Source: Limnochordaceae bacterium
GTDB lineage: Bacteria; Bacillota; Limnochordia; Limnochordales; Geochordaceae
Assembly (NCBI GenBank): GCA_014896295.1
Contig: JADBKR010000007.1
Span: 310,001-374,000 of the forward strand
DNA length: 64,000 bases
Direction: 5' to 3'
Position numbers and translations under genes: made by a program. Below the pieces are notes generated by a model. That model was not told the origin of the DNA. It did no database searches and saw nothing but the letters and a program-made list of their open reading frames with translations. Below, in pieces: positions 1 to 8,207 of the stretch (the stretch's first letter is position 1; each line of letters starts with the position of its first letter).

Positions 1-1148
1 GAGTCGAACATGATCAGGCTCAACGGTCGCCCGGAGCGCCTGCAGCGGGCCAGCTCCTGCTCCAGGGTCTGCTGCAGCATCCGGGCATTGCCCAGGCCGG
101 TCATCGGGTCGGTCAGGGCCAGCTCTGCCGTACGCTCGTACAGGCGGGCGTTTTGGACGTAGACCGCGGCCTGCCCGGCGATGGTGGCCAGGAGCTCGAA
201 ATCTTCGGTCGTATAGGCCCGGGGCCGGTAAGACTGGGCGGAGATGGTGCCCAGCACCTTCCCCTCGAGCGTCATGGGAACGATGATGACGGACAGTGGC
301 TCCTCCGGCGCGCCGATGATCCGCTTGCCCGGCACCGGGCGGGCCATCTCCTCCGGGCCACGGTTGAGGAACAGGGGCTTACCGGTCCGCACCACCTCCG
401 CGGTGGGGCCCTCGTCGGCCGGGTACCGCTGGGCCGGGTACCGCATCCCTTTGTCGTAGATGAACGCCGCATGCAGCAGCTGGTGCTCTGCCTCGTAGAG
501 CGCAATGATGAACGCGTCCGCGGACATGACCCGGGAGACCTCCCGGTGGATCGTCTCGAACAGCGGCTCCAGCTGCATGGGGCGCGCCATGGCCCGCGTG
601 ATCTCGTGGAGGGTCGCCAGGTGCCGGGCTCGCTGGCGGCTCTGCGCCTCGGTCCTGGACGCCAGACGGCCGGCGAGCCACGCCTGCAGGACGGCGGCCC
701 CCGTCCACAGCCCCAGGTGGAGCCCTCGGTAGTGAGCCACGGCCGTCCCGTTGCCGGCTCCCAACCACGCCTCCAGCCCCAGGAGCATCCATGCCCCGAG
801 CACGGGCCCCCACGGGCGGGCGGGACTCAAGCGCAGCCCCCACGTGACGCCCCACAGCATCAGCCCGAGGGCCGCAGCCTCCGGGGCAAACGAGGCGGGC
901 ACGAGGCGGGCGCCGCCGAGGATGCCAGCCAGGCTCGCGGCGGCGGCTCCCCATTCCCACGCGGCGTTCCTGGTGCGAATGCCCGCCCACGCCAGCAGAC
1001 CCGCCAGCGCGTATCCGGCGGCTACCACCAGCGGTGCAGGTCGCCCCTGGGCGGCCACCAGGAAGAGGGCCAGCACCGCCGTCGCCTCGCCCGCCAGGGC
1101 GCGCCAGTGCTCACGCCTCGTCCGGTGGGGACGAGCGCCCGCCAGCAC
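1..1148 (-). CDS. Membrane-anchored GAF-GGDEF protein, C-terminus cut by window edge
   Basis: About 380 codons are visible; the end lies beyond base 1. The N-terminal ~120 residues are hydrophobic (several membrane segments rich in Leu, Ala, Gly and Trp). A GAF sensor domain follows (roughly residues 150-310, ending in the typical GQAAVYVQNARLYE). Next comes the beginning of a GGDEF domain (ALTDPMTGLGNARML, then LIMFD); the GGDEF signature itself is outside. A role as a putative diguanylate cyclase is inferred from the family. The start is GTG at 1148, the first plausible start after the upstream HD gene's stop at 1172, with a GGGGG stretch about 11 bases upstream. It lies downstream of the HD gene in the same orientation. 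Confidence 0.8.
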   Translation of the reverse strand, partial: MLAGARPHRTRREHWRALAGEATAVLALFLVAAQGRPAPLVVAAGYALAGLLAWAGIRTRNAAWEWGAAAASLAGILGGARLVPASFAPEAAALGLMLWGVTWGLRLSPARPWGPVLGAWMLLGLEAWLGAGNGTAVAHYRGLHLGLWTGAAVLQAWLAGRLASRTEAQSRQRARHLATLHEITRAMARPMQLEPLFETIHREVSRVMSADAFIIALYEAEHQLLHAAFIYDKGMRYPAQRYPADEGPTAEVVRTGKPLFLNRGPEEMARPVPGKRIIGAPEEPLSVIIVPMTLEGKVLGTISAQSYRPRAYTTEDFELLATIAGQAAVYVQNARLYERTAELALTDPMTGLGNARMLQQTLEQELARCRRSGRPLSLIMFD

Positions 1149-1171
1149 AACGAGTTGATCCCCCGGCCGCT

Positions 1172-2455
1172 TCAGCGTTCATCGGCCAGGATCCGGTCGG
1201 CGACCGCCTGCCTGCACTCCTCGGGGACGTACAGGTTCATCGCGCTGCGAGGCCTGGTGGCGACAGCACGAATGATCGCGCTCATCCGCGAGATCTCTTG
1301 GAGACGTCCAAACTCGTCCAGCGCGTAAATCGGCGCCTTGGCCGGCGGCTCACCTCCTTCGGTGTAGAAGTCGTACGCTACGTCCGACGTCCGGTCCACC
1401 AGGCAGTAGTAGTGGGGATTCCATCCTTTGCCTGCCACCACCTGCCTCGCCTGTCGCAGGCACTCGGGGTCGATGGCGGGCCGGGCCTGGCGAAAGACCG
1501 GCTTGAGCAAGCGCCGGTGCAAGAAGCGTGAGGCCATGTCCGACAGGATGGGGTCCGGATGCCGTGCCCACGTCTTGAGGGCGAAGAAGACGTCCACGTC
1601 GTCGACGGCCAGGTACTCGCCCAGGTCTGGCCGGCCTTCGAAGAAGGGCACCAGGGCGTCCGGCACGTCCCTGCCTGCCTCCAGGCGACCTGCGGCCCAT
1701 AGCTCCCGGGCACGATCCCAGGCCGCCCGCAGCACCAGGTCCTGCGCCCGGGTAGTCTTGTGGAAGTAGACCTGCCAGTACATGTAGTGGCGGGCCAGTA
1801 CGTATTCCTCGGCCGTGGGGATCCCTTTGTAGGAGAAGACCACCTGCCCCTGCGCCCAGGTCAGGGTGCTGATGAGCCGCTCGAGGTCGAATCGCCCGTA
1901 GAAGGCGCCTGTGTACAGCGCGTCTCGCAGCAGGTAGTCCATCCGGTCGACGTCGAGCTGGCTTGCCACCAGATGGTGCAGCCATCGGAGATCCCCGGGG
2001 ACCATACCCTGCAACAGCCCCACGATGCGGCCCGGCAGCGCGGGGTCCTCCTCTTCCAGCAGTTGCCGCACCGCCGTGGGGCCTTCCAGAATGGCGCGGG
2101 TCCACTGCTCGTGCCCCAGGGTGGGGGTCAGCACGCGCTCGAGCCCGTGCGAAAACGGCCCGTGTCCGATATCATGGAGCAGAGCAGCCGTTTTCGCCAG
2201 GCGCTCCAGCTGCTCGTCGATGGGGAGGTGGGCCGACTGGCGCAAACGGGCCAGGACCTTGCCCATGATGTGCATGGCGCCGAGCGAGTGGCCGAAGCGC
2301 GAGTGCTCCGCACCATGGTAGGTCCCGGCGGCGGTGCCGAGCTGCCGAAGCCGGCGGAGCCGCTGGAACTCCGGCGTGTCGATGAGGTGCAGGAGCAACG
2401 GGTCCTGCACGGCGATGATGTCGTGCACCGGGTCCCGCAGGATCTTTTCGCGCAT
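1172..2455 (-). CDS. HD-domain phosphohydrolase (dNTPase/SAMHD1-like family)
   Basis: 427 residues, starting at ATG. It opens with the family hallmark REKILRDPVHD. An HxRFxHS motif at 51-57 and LLHDIGHG at 92-99 follow, supplying the metal-binding His and His-Asp pair; SQLDVDRMDYLLRDA further on contains the last Asp ligand. Members of this family (YwfO/EF1143-like) hydrolyse dNTPs or related phosphate esters; the substrate here is unknown. It is divergent from the rhomboid gene across a gap of about 40 bases that carries a consensus TATAAT on this strand. The C-terminal half is helical with no further recognised domain. Confidence 0.9.
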   Translation of the reverse strand: MREKILRDPVHDIIAVQDPLLLHLIDTPEFQRLRRLRQLGTAAGTYHGAEHSRFGHSLGAMHIMGKVLARLRQSAHLPIDEQLERLAKTAALLHDIGHGPFSHGLERVLTPTLGHEQWTRAILEGPTAVRQLLEEEDPALPGRIVGLLQGMVPGDLRWLHHLVASQLDVDRMDYLLRDALYTGAFYGRFDLERLISTLTWAQGQVVFSYKGIPTAEEYVLARHYMYWQVYFHKTTRAQDLVLRAAWDRARELWAAGRLEAGRDVPDALVPFFEGRPDLGEYLAVDDVDVFFALKTWARHPDPILSDMASRFLHRRLLKPVFRQARPAIDPECLRQARQVVAGKGWNPHYYCLVDRTSDVAYDFYTEGGEPPAKAPIYALDEFGRLQEISRMSAIIRAVATRPRSAMNLYVPEECRQAVADRILADER

Positions 2456-2478
2456 GCTGTGGGCGGGCCCGTCCCTGC

Positions 2479-2485
2479 AAGGAGG
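2479..2485 (+). promoter_or_regulatory. Strong ribosome binding site selecting an ATT start
   Basis: AAGGAGG lies 8 bases before the ATT at 2494, ideal Shine-Dalgarno spacing. No in-frame ATG, GTG or TTG occurs between this site and 2734, which is already inside the rhomboid core. The site therefore decides the start of the rhomboid gene. Confidence 0.65.
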
Positions 2486-2493
2486 TTGCCACC

Positions 2494-2499
2494 ATTATA
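2494..2499 (-). promoter_or_regulatory. -10 box (TATAAT) for the HD phosphohydrolase gene
   Basis: A perfect TATAAT is read on the minus strand 39 bases upstream of the HD gene's ATG. No good -35 is seen 17 bases upstream. The same six bases on the plus strand (ATTATA) are the first two codons proposed for the rhomboid gene. Confidence 0.5.
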
Positions 2500-3213
2500 C
2501 CGCTCCGTGACAACATCCCGACGCGGCGATACCCGTTCGTCAACAAGCTGCTGGTCGGGGTCAATCTCATCGTCTTTTTCTACGAGCTGACCCTGGGCCG
2601 CCAGTCGAGCCTCTTTCTGTACCAGTGGGGTCTCATACCGGCGCGCCTGTGGGGGCTGGCCGACGGCAACTGGGCCCAGATCAGCGCGGCCGGCGTCGCG
2701 CTCCCTCCGGCCTGGCTCACCATCTTCACGTCCATGTTCATCCACGCCGGCTGGCTTCACGTCGGCGCCAACATGCTGTACCTCTGGATCTTCGGGGACA
2801 ACGTCGAGGACCGCCTGGGGCACGGCCGTTACCTGCTCTTCTACCTGCTCGCCGGTACCGCTGCGGCCTTGTTGCAGTCGCTCGTCGCCGCCGGCGCCAC
2901 CGTGCCGACCGTGGGAGCGAGCGGAGCGGTCGCCGGGGTGCTGGGGGCGTACTGGCTGTTGTACCCGTGGGCCCGGGTGAGCACGCTCGTGCCCATCTTC
3001 TTCTTCATCACGGTGGTGCAGATCCCCGCGGGCATCTTCTTGCTCTTCTGGTTCGTGATCCAGATATGGAACGGGGCTCTGGCGGTCACCGCCGCCCCGA
3101 CCCTGGTCGGGGGAGTGGCGTGGTTCGCCCATATCGGAGGCTTCTTGACGGGGCTCCTGCTGATCAAGTGGTGGAGAGTCGAGCGGCGCCCCCCGCTCCC
3201 GTACGGTTGGTGA
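2494..3213 (+). CDS. Rhomboid-family intramembrane serine protease, probable ATT start
   Basis: 239 residues if read from ATT at 2494. The N-terminus then reads (I/M)IPLRDNIPTRR, matching the conserved MIPLRD opening of bacterial rhomboids. Catalytic features are present: HVGANMLYLWIFGDNVED in the second helix, the nucleophile serine in VGASGAVAG, and the catalytic histidine in FAHIGGF. About six membrane helices are expected. The first ATG (2734) would delete the first helix and loop, so it cannot be the true start. The enzyme cleaves transmembrane substrates in the lipid bilayer; its targets are unknown. Divergent from the HD gene. Confidence 0.88.
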   Translation: MIPLRDNIPTRRYPFVNKLLVGVNLIVFFYELTLGRQSSLFLYQWGLIPARLWGLADGNWAQISAAGVALPPAWLTIFTSMFIHAGWLHVGANMLYLWIFGDNVEDRLGHGRYLLFYLLAGTAAALLQSLVAAGATVPTVGASGAVAGVLGAYWLLYPWARVSTLVPIFFFITVVQIPAGIFLLFWFVIQIWNGALAVTAAPTLVGGVAWFAHIGGFLTGLLLIKWWRVERRPPLPYGW

Positions 3214-3231
3214 GCGTCCCGTGCGGCCCGC

Positions 3232-3260
3232 TTGCGCACGGGGACGAGCCTCGCTAGCAT
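3232..3260 (+). promoter_or_regulatory. Candidate promoter of the fmdB gene
   Basis: TTGCGC (3232-3237) and TAGCAT (3255-3260) are separated by 17 bases. Transcription would start near 3267 and give a leader of about 108 bases that includes the hairpin at 3279-3325. Confidence 0.4.
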
Positions 3261-3278
3261 AAGAGGTAGATGCGGTCG

Positions 3279-3325
3279 AAGTCAGGTCGGCCTGTCGCCT
3301 GTTGCGGGGCAGGCCGACCTGACTT
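3279..3325 (+). terminator. Perfect 16-bp stem hairpin between rhomboid and fmdB
   Basis: The arms at 3279-3294 and 3310-3325 are exact reverse complements (16 bp) around a 15-base loop. Only a TTT follows, not a long T-run. It may terminate the rhomboid transcript. If the promoter at 3232 is real, it instead lies in the fmdB leader as an attenuator-like element. Confidence 0.55.
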
Positions 3326-3374
3326 TGCACGTGGCGACCAGTGCAACAGACGCTTGGAGGTGCCAGAGGCAGAC

Positions 3375-3617
3375 ATGCCGACCTATGAGTACCAGTGCGA
3401 CCGGTGCGGGCGCTTCGAGGCCTTCCAGGCCATCACCGAGTCTCCGCTCGAGCGGTGCCCGACGTGCGGCGGGCCCGTGCGCCGCATGATCAGCCGCAAC
3501 GTCAACATCCTCTTCAAGGGCTCCGGGTTCCACGTGACCGACTACCGCAGTAGTTCGTACAAGGAAGCCGCCAAGAAAGAGCAGTCCACGGTCAGCACCT
3601 CGACCGGCTCCGACTGA
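3375..3617 (+). CDS. FmdB-family zinc ribbon protein
   Basis: 80 residues. It starts MPTYEYQCDRCGRFE and continues with CPTCGGPVRRM, giving the two CxxC knuckles of the FmdB/CxxC_CxxC_SSSS regulatory zinc ribbon. The tail is Ser/Lys-rich (YRSSSYKEAAKKEQS), as is usual. ATG 3375 is preferred over upstream in-frame starts because family members begin MPxYEY and AGAGG lies just before it. The molecular function of the family is poorly defined; a regulatory role is presumed. Confidence 0.9.
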   Translation: MPTYEYQCDRCGRFEAFQAITESPLERCPTCGGPVRRMISRNVNILFKGSGFHVTDYRSSSYKEAAKKEQSTVSTSTGSD

Positions 3618-3666
3618 CGGCGCCGGCTCAAGACACCGCCGGCGCCGCCCGCCGGTCACGCCGGCT

Positions 3667-4722
3667 CTACCCCTGGGCTGCGTCGAAGCTGCAGAGCCCG
3701 GCGGCGTGCAGGCTCTCCTGGCCGATGGCGTCGACCGCCGTGACCCCGACGTAGACGTCCGCGTCGCGGTCCCAGGGCAGGCCGTCGAGCTGGATGTCGG
3801 CGGAGCGTGCCGGGAGCGGCACGTCCCCCACCATCCGCAACGGCACGTCACCCGGGAGCCGTACGTAGATCCGGTGGCCCTGCACGTCCGGCTCGCCGCA
3901 AGGCGTCCAGCCGACGCGCAGCAACCGTTCCGCCGGCAGCGGCTGGCACGTCACCGGATCGGGCGGCAGAGGGATGCCGTCCACGACGGCATTGACCGAA
4001 AGCGTCCCGGCCGCCGGGCTCCAATGCAGCGCCGTCAGCTTGCCCGGCAGCAAGACGAGCCCGTGGCGCCACGGGCTCGTGAGCTGTACGGCGCCGTCCG
4101 CCCGGTACAGGGCCACCCGGGCGTCGTAGGTCCCGGGCAGCCGCTCCCGCTGGAACTGCCAGGTAAGCGCGTCGCCCGGCCGTGCCTGTTGGAGCGTGGA
4201 GGAGGTCTCGCGCTTGAGGGTGATGCCGGCGCCCGTTACCAGGCCCTGCTCGGGGTAGCCCGCCAGATCGATCGACACCCGCAAGGTGGCCGGCCGCGCC
4301 ACCGCCCGCACGTCTACCTCCGCTTGCCCCCCGGCCACGATCGTGACGCTCGCGTACCCCCCGTAGGGCACGTCGCCCTCCACGTCGAGCACCTCGGCCC
4401 CCACGTCCCACGTCCCCTCGTACACCCGGTCGAACCGGAAGCTGTACGTCTGCTCCCCGGCCGCCGCCGACAGCGGCTGTTGTTGCGAGAGGACGTAGGC
4501 GTCCTTCACCAGGGTGACCCTCACCCGGTCCATCGGCGGCTGCGCGGGTAAGCTCACCAGCGCTTCGGCCGGCACGTACACCGCCACCTGCATGGGCCCG
4601 GCCTCCCGGTCGGAAGGGCGTCCGACGAGGGAAGAGAGGAGCCGGCAACCCGAGACCGCCATCACGAGCCAGGCCACGACGAGGCCCAGCGCCACCGCCC
4701 GAGCGCCAGAAGGGTGAGACAT
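3667..4722 (-). CDS. Predicted lipoprotein of unknown function
   Basis: 351 residues. An N-terminal hydrophobic segment ends in the lipobox VMAVSGC (Cys near position 26), so export and lipid anchoring are expected. The body is rich in beta-strand-like sequence with paired hydrophobic strands and no recognised catalytic motif. The last ~90 residues (HRIYVRLPGD ... VYVGVTAVDAIGQES) resemble a fibronectin type III-like fold. It may be a surface carbohydrate- or protein-binding lipoprotein, which is inference. Upstream in the same direction lies the HD protein. Confidence 0.75.
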   Translation of the reverse strand: MSHPSGARAVALGLVVAWLVMAVSGCRLLSSLVGRPSDREAGPMQVAVYVPAEALVSLPAQPPMDRVRVTLVKDAYVLSQQQPLSAAAGEQTYSFRFDRVYEGTWDVGAEVLDVEGDVPYGGYASVTIVAGGQAEVDVRAVARPATLRVSIDLAGYPEQGLVTGAGITLKRETSSTLQQARPGDALTWQFQRERLPGTYDARVALYRADGAVQLTSPWRHGLVLLPGKLTALHWSPAAGTLSVNAVVDGIPLPPDPVTCQPLPAERLLRVGWTPCGEPDVQGHRIYVRLPGDVPLRMVGDVPLPARSADIQLDGLPWDRDADVYVGVTAVDAIGQESLHAAGLCSFDAAQG

Positions 4723-4802
4723 CTGCGGTCGCCTCCCCCAGCCTCTCCCCCGGGGTGGCGACGGGTGCCGGAAAGCCAGGCAGGCTCATTGTGCAGGCAG
4801 GC

Positions 4803-4830
4803 GCTCCCGGACGGCAACGTCCCGTGGAGC
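4803..4830. other. Imperfect hairpin between lipoprotein and HD genes
   Basis: GCTCC and GGAGC flank an inner GGACG-GCAA-CGTCC stem. It lies 20 bases past the HD gene's stop on the minus strand. No T-run follows, so a terminator role is only possible. Confidence 0.25.
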
Positions 4831-4849
4831 GTGTCCCGGACTGCCAGGC

Positions 4850-5452
4850 TCAGGGCGCCCGGCCGTCGAGGCCCAGCTCGTCCTTGATGCTTCGCATCGC
4901 GTCGATTACCGTCTGGATGTGCTCGTCCAGGGGGACGCCGAGCTCCTCCGCCCCCTGGAAGATCTCTTCTCGGTGGACGCCCCGCGCAAAGGCTTTGTCC
5001 TTGAACTTCTTCTTGACCGACTCCACCGTGACGTCGTCCAGGCTTTTCGAGGGGCGGACCAGCGCGACCGCCGTGACGAAGCCCGTGAGTTCGTCGCAGG
5101 CGAACAGCGCCCTGGCCATGGGCGTGGTGCGCGGGTGGCCGTGATGGCTGTTGTGGCCTAAAATGGCGTCGACGACCTCGGCCGGGTACTGGCGGGCCTG
5201 CAGGGCCTCGACCGCCTTCAGGGGGTGGACCTCCAGCTGCGGGAAGCGTTCGTAGTCCATGTCGTGCAGCAGGCCGGCCAGTCCCCACAGCTCCTCGTCG
5301 CCGCCGAAACGCCGGGCGTACGCCCGCATGGCGGCCTCTACGGCGAGGGCGTGCTTGATGAGGTTGGGGTTTTGGGTCCACTCGTTGAGCAGCCGCCACG
5401 CCTCTTCCCTGCTGGGACGATGGTCGCTGTGCGGGGTGGATGTCAACTTCAC
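4850..5452 (-). CDS. HD-domain hydrolase (HDIG-type)
   Basis: 200 residues. NLIKHALAVEAAMRAYA, LAGLLHDMDYE and ILGHNSHHG supply the H...HD...H metal site of the small HD family often annotated as predicted hydrolase. The family acts on nucleotides or phosphate esters; the substrate is unknown. The C-terminal half (VTVESVKKKFKDKAFARGV) is typical of the same subfamily. The SDR gene ends 16 bases from its start, so the two may be co-transcribed. Confidence 0.85.
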   Translation of the reverse strand: MKLTSTPHSDHRPSREEAWRLLNEWTQNPNLIKHALAVEAAMRAYARRFGGDEELWGLAGLLHDMDYERFPQLEVHPLKAVEALQARQYPAEVVDAILGHNSHHGHPRTTPMARALFACDELTGFVTAVALVRPSKSLDDVTVESVKKKFKDKAFARGVHREEIFQGAEELGVPLDEHIQTVIDAMRSIKDELGLDGRAP

Positions 5453-5468
5453 GCCTCCTCGACGCTTT

Positions 5469-6275
5469 TCAGTAAGTAATGGACAGTCCCCCGTCGACGG
5501 CCAGCACCTGGCCCGTCACGTACCGGCAGGCCGGTGAGGCGAAGAAGAGCACCGCACCCGCCACCTCTTCGGGAGTACCCGGGCGGGCCAGCGGGATGCG
5601 CCGCTCTCCCACGTAAAACCGGCGGAACGCCTCGGTCTCGAAGTCGCTCTCCCCTCGGGCCCTGGCCATCGCCGTGTCGATGAATCCGGGCGCGACGGCG
5701 TTGACCACGATGCCGTACGGAGCGAGCTCCACCGCCCACGTCCGCGTGAGTTCGTCGATGGCGCTCTTGGCCACATTATAGGCGGACGACCATCCCACGC
5801 CAAACGAGCCGTTGACGGAGGAGACGTTGACCACCCGGCCCGCCCGGCGCGCCCGGACCCAGCGGGCGGCCACGACCTGCGTGCAGTGGAAGGCGCCCGC
5901 CAGGTTGTCCTCGACCAGCGCCCGCCACTTCTCGTAGGGAGTCGCCAGGAACTCGTGGGCCTCGAAGGCGCCCGCGTTGTTGACCAGCACGTCGATGGGG
6001 CCGAGCGAAGACCACGCCGTCTCCACGGCCACCTCGACGTCGGCTCGCCTGCGCACGTCTCCCGGCAAGGCCACCGCGTGCACGCCGTACGCTTCCGCCT
6101 GCCGGGCCACTTCCCGTACCTGTGCGGCGGTGCGGGCCATGACCGCCACGTGAGCCCCAAGGGCGGCGGCCCCCAGCGCCACGGCTCGCCCGATGCCCCG
6201 CCCCGCGCCCGTCACCAGGACGACCTGGCCGTCCAGCGAAAACGGGCAGTCACGCCCGCCCGCCGAGAGGCCCAC
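5469..6275 (-). CDS. Short-chain dehydrogenase/reductase
   Basis: 268 residues with a complete classical SDR signature: cofactor loop TGAGRGIG near 22-29, NNAG near 97, the catalytic Ser (VNVSSVNG) and YxxxK (YNVAKSA), and C-terminal DGGLS. The pattern is like FabG or 2,3-butanediol/3-oxoacyl reductases, but the substrate cannot be told from sequence. It follows the inositol-monophosphatase-like gene by 6 bases, suggesting one transcript. Confidence 0.9.
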   Translation of the reverse strand: MGLSAGGRDCPFSLDGQVVLVTGAGRGIGRAVALGAAALGAHVAVMARTAAQVREVARQAEAYGVHAVALPGDVRRRADVEVAVETAWSSLGPIDVLVNNAGAFEAHEFLATPYEKWRALVEDNLAGAFHCTQVVAARWVRARRAGRVVNVSSVNGSFGVGWSSAYNVAKSAIDELTRTWAVELAPYGIVVNAVAPGFIDTAMARARGESDFETEAFRRFYVGERRIPLARPGTPEEVAGAVLFFASPACRYVTGQVLAVDGGLSITY

Positions 6276-6281
6276 CAGGGC

Positions 6282-7127
6282 TCACCTGCTCCCGGGGGTG
6301 CCGCGCATCCCCGTCCGCCCCTGCTCCAGCACCCGCAGCATCGCGTCGTGGATGCGCCCGTTGGAGGCGACGATGTTGACCAGGCGCAGCTGGCGCAGAT
6401 CCAGCGCTTCCCCTCGGAAGCCCGTCACCCGGCCCCCGGCCTCCTCGACCAGCAGGATCCCGGCCGCCACGTCCCAGGGGTGCAGGCGGTACTCCCAGAA
6501 CCCATCGAGCCACCCCTCGGCCACCCAGCACAGGTCCATGGCCGCCGCGCCGAGCCGGCGGATCCCCTGCGCCGCTCGGGAGAAGTGGTCGAAATGATCG
6601 AGGTTGGTCTCCTCCTCGGCCTCCCGCAGGTCGTAGGCAAACCCCGTGGCGAGCAGGCTCCTGTCCAGCTCCTCGACCGTGGAGACCGTGAGCCTCCGCC
6701 CGTTGCGCCAGGCGCCCCGGCCCCGGCCGGCGACGTACGAGCGCTCGCTCACCGGCTCGTAGACGGCCGCCGCCTGGAGCTGCCCCCGGTACTCGACCGC
6801 CACGGAGACGGCGAAGACGGGAAACCCGTGGGCGTAATTGGTCGTGCCGTCCAGCGGATCCACGAGCCACCGGTGGTCGGCCCCTTCACCCAGGGCGCCT
6901 CGCTCCTCGGTCAGGAGATCGTGGTCCGGATGCCGGGAACGGATGATCTCCACGATGGCAGCCTCGGACCGCCGGTCTCCCTCCGTCACCAGATCCACGG
7001 GCCCCTTGAAGCCGATGCCCGCCGCCAGGAACTCCTGCCAGTGCTCCCGCAGGAGCCGCCCGGCGCGCTCGGCCGCCATCCTGGCCGTCTCCATGAACGT
7101 CGGGATGTCGTCGGCAAGCTTGGCCAC
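6282..7127 (-). CDS. Inositol monophosphatase family protein
   Basis: 281 residues. DLVTEGD, the LLTEERG motif, DPLDGTTNYAHGFP and the late WDVAAG are the metal-dependent sugar phosphatase signatures of the IMPase/SuhB/CysQ superfamily. The start is GTG 7127, two bases after the preceding gene's TAG, with AGAGG about 10 bases upstream; an internal ATG 39 bases later is possible. Likely dephosphorylates inositol-1-phosphate, a nucleotide 3'-phosphate or a related substrate. Confidence 0.9.
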   Translation of the reverse strand: MAKLADDIPTFMETARMAAERAGRLLREHWQEFLAAGIGFKGPVDLVTEGDRRSEAAIVEIIRSRHPDHDLLTEERGALGEGADHRWLVDPLDGTTNYAHGFPVFAVSVAVEYRGQLQAAAVYEPVSERSYVAGRGRGAWRNGRRLTVSTVEELDRSLLATGFAYDLREAEEETNLDHFDHFSRAAQGIRRLGAAAMDLCWVAEGWLDGFWEYRLHPWDVAAGILLVEEAGGRVTGFRGEALDLRQLRLVNIVASNGRIHDAMLRVLEQGRTGMRGTPGSR

Positions 7128-7129
7128 GT

Positions 7130-8162
7130 CTACCGATCCTCTCCGATGTCGCCGGCCGCGGGCGTACCGAACAGCGCCTGCGCCGCCCGCACCCCGTGGA
7201 GGATGGCCAGGGCCACGAGCTCGGCAGCCGCCTGCCCGGCCGCCGACACCGCGTACGCCCGATCCATCCCGCCGTAAGGACGGGTGCCGTCCGAGCCGGG
7301 CTCCCGGGTGGAGAGGGCGAAGATGGTATCCCCGTCCCACAGGGTATGCGCGGGCACCACGGCCCGGGCGATGCCGTCGTGGGCCATGCTCGCCACCCGC
7401 TGCAGGTCGGCGCTCGAGAGCGGCAAGTCGGTCACCACCGCGGCAAGGGTGGTGGCCTGCCGGTCCCCCAGCGCGCCTGCGGCCGCCTCTCCGCTCACGG
7501 GCGCCCGGCGCTCCCGATCCCACGCACCGGCCACCCACCGACCGGTGGCCGGGTCCACCACGTTGCCGGCACAGTTGACGGCCGCCACGGCCGCCATGGC
7601 GAACCCGCCGGGAAGCTGCCCGCCCGCCACCCCGAGGCCGCCCTTCATCCGGTAGGCCGGCCCCCACAGCTTGCCCACCGTGGCGCCGCAGCCGGCGCCC
7701 ACGTTGCCCTGCCGGGCCGGGGCCAGCCCCTCCCGGAGCGCGTCATCGCAGGCGGCCCGCCCTTCGCCTGGCCCGGGCCGCCTCCGGCCATCCCCGATGT
7801 CGAGGTCGAAGAGCACCGCCCCGACGACGAGCGGCACCGGCCCTCCGGGCGTCTCGAACCCCCACCCCGCTCTTCCAGCCACGCCATGACGCCCGACGCC
7901 GCGTCGAGCCCGAACGCGCTGCCGCCGGTAAGGAGCACCGCCTGGATGCGCGCTACCAGATTGCCCGGCCGCAGGACGTCCGTCTCCCGGGTGCCGGGTG
8001 CGCTGCCGCGCACGTCCACCGCCCCCACCGCGCCCCGGGGAAAGATCGAGAACGGTACACCCGGTAGCCGACTGCGGGTCCGACCAGTGCCCGATGTGAA
8101 CCGCGTCCCGGAGCCCCTCGAAAGTTGCCAGGATTCGCCGCCCCTGCCGGGAACTTTACCAT
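7130..8162 (-). pseudogene. P1-family peptidase (DmpA-like), frameshifted
   Basis: Three frames are needed to read the family. First is LRDAVHIGHWSDPQS...TGCTVLDLS (about 8120-8040). Next is GAVDVRGSAPGTRET through MAWLEERG (about 8040-7870). Last is WGFETPGG...LVVGAVLFDLDIGDG through the C-terminal AILHGVRAAQALFGTP. The breaks lie at a CCCC/GGGG run near 8035-8042 and at a G-run (cccc on plus) at 7865-7868. The first frame also lacks a normal start codon. P1 peptidases are self-processing N-terminal nucleophile aminopeptidases. It is either a decayed gene or carries several consensus errors. Followed closely by the IMPase-like gene. Confidence 0.75.
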
Positions 8163-8207
8163 CCGGTGGCCGGCGGATCAACGAGAGGGAGGCCGGGCCG
8201 GAGCGCG

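Noticed and set aside
153-1328. 391-codon open frame on the plus strand over the GAF-GGDEF gene
   Set aside because: The translation is low-complexity Arg/Gly/Pro/His and antisense to a recognisable GAF and membrane region; it is a G+C-driven shadow frame.
4803-4830. tRNA or small RNA in the 4.7-4.85 kb gap
   Set aside because: Only a short imperfect hairpin with a GCAA loop is present; there is no cloverleaf or CCA end.
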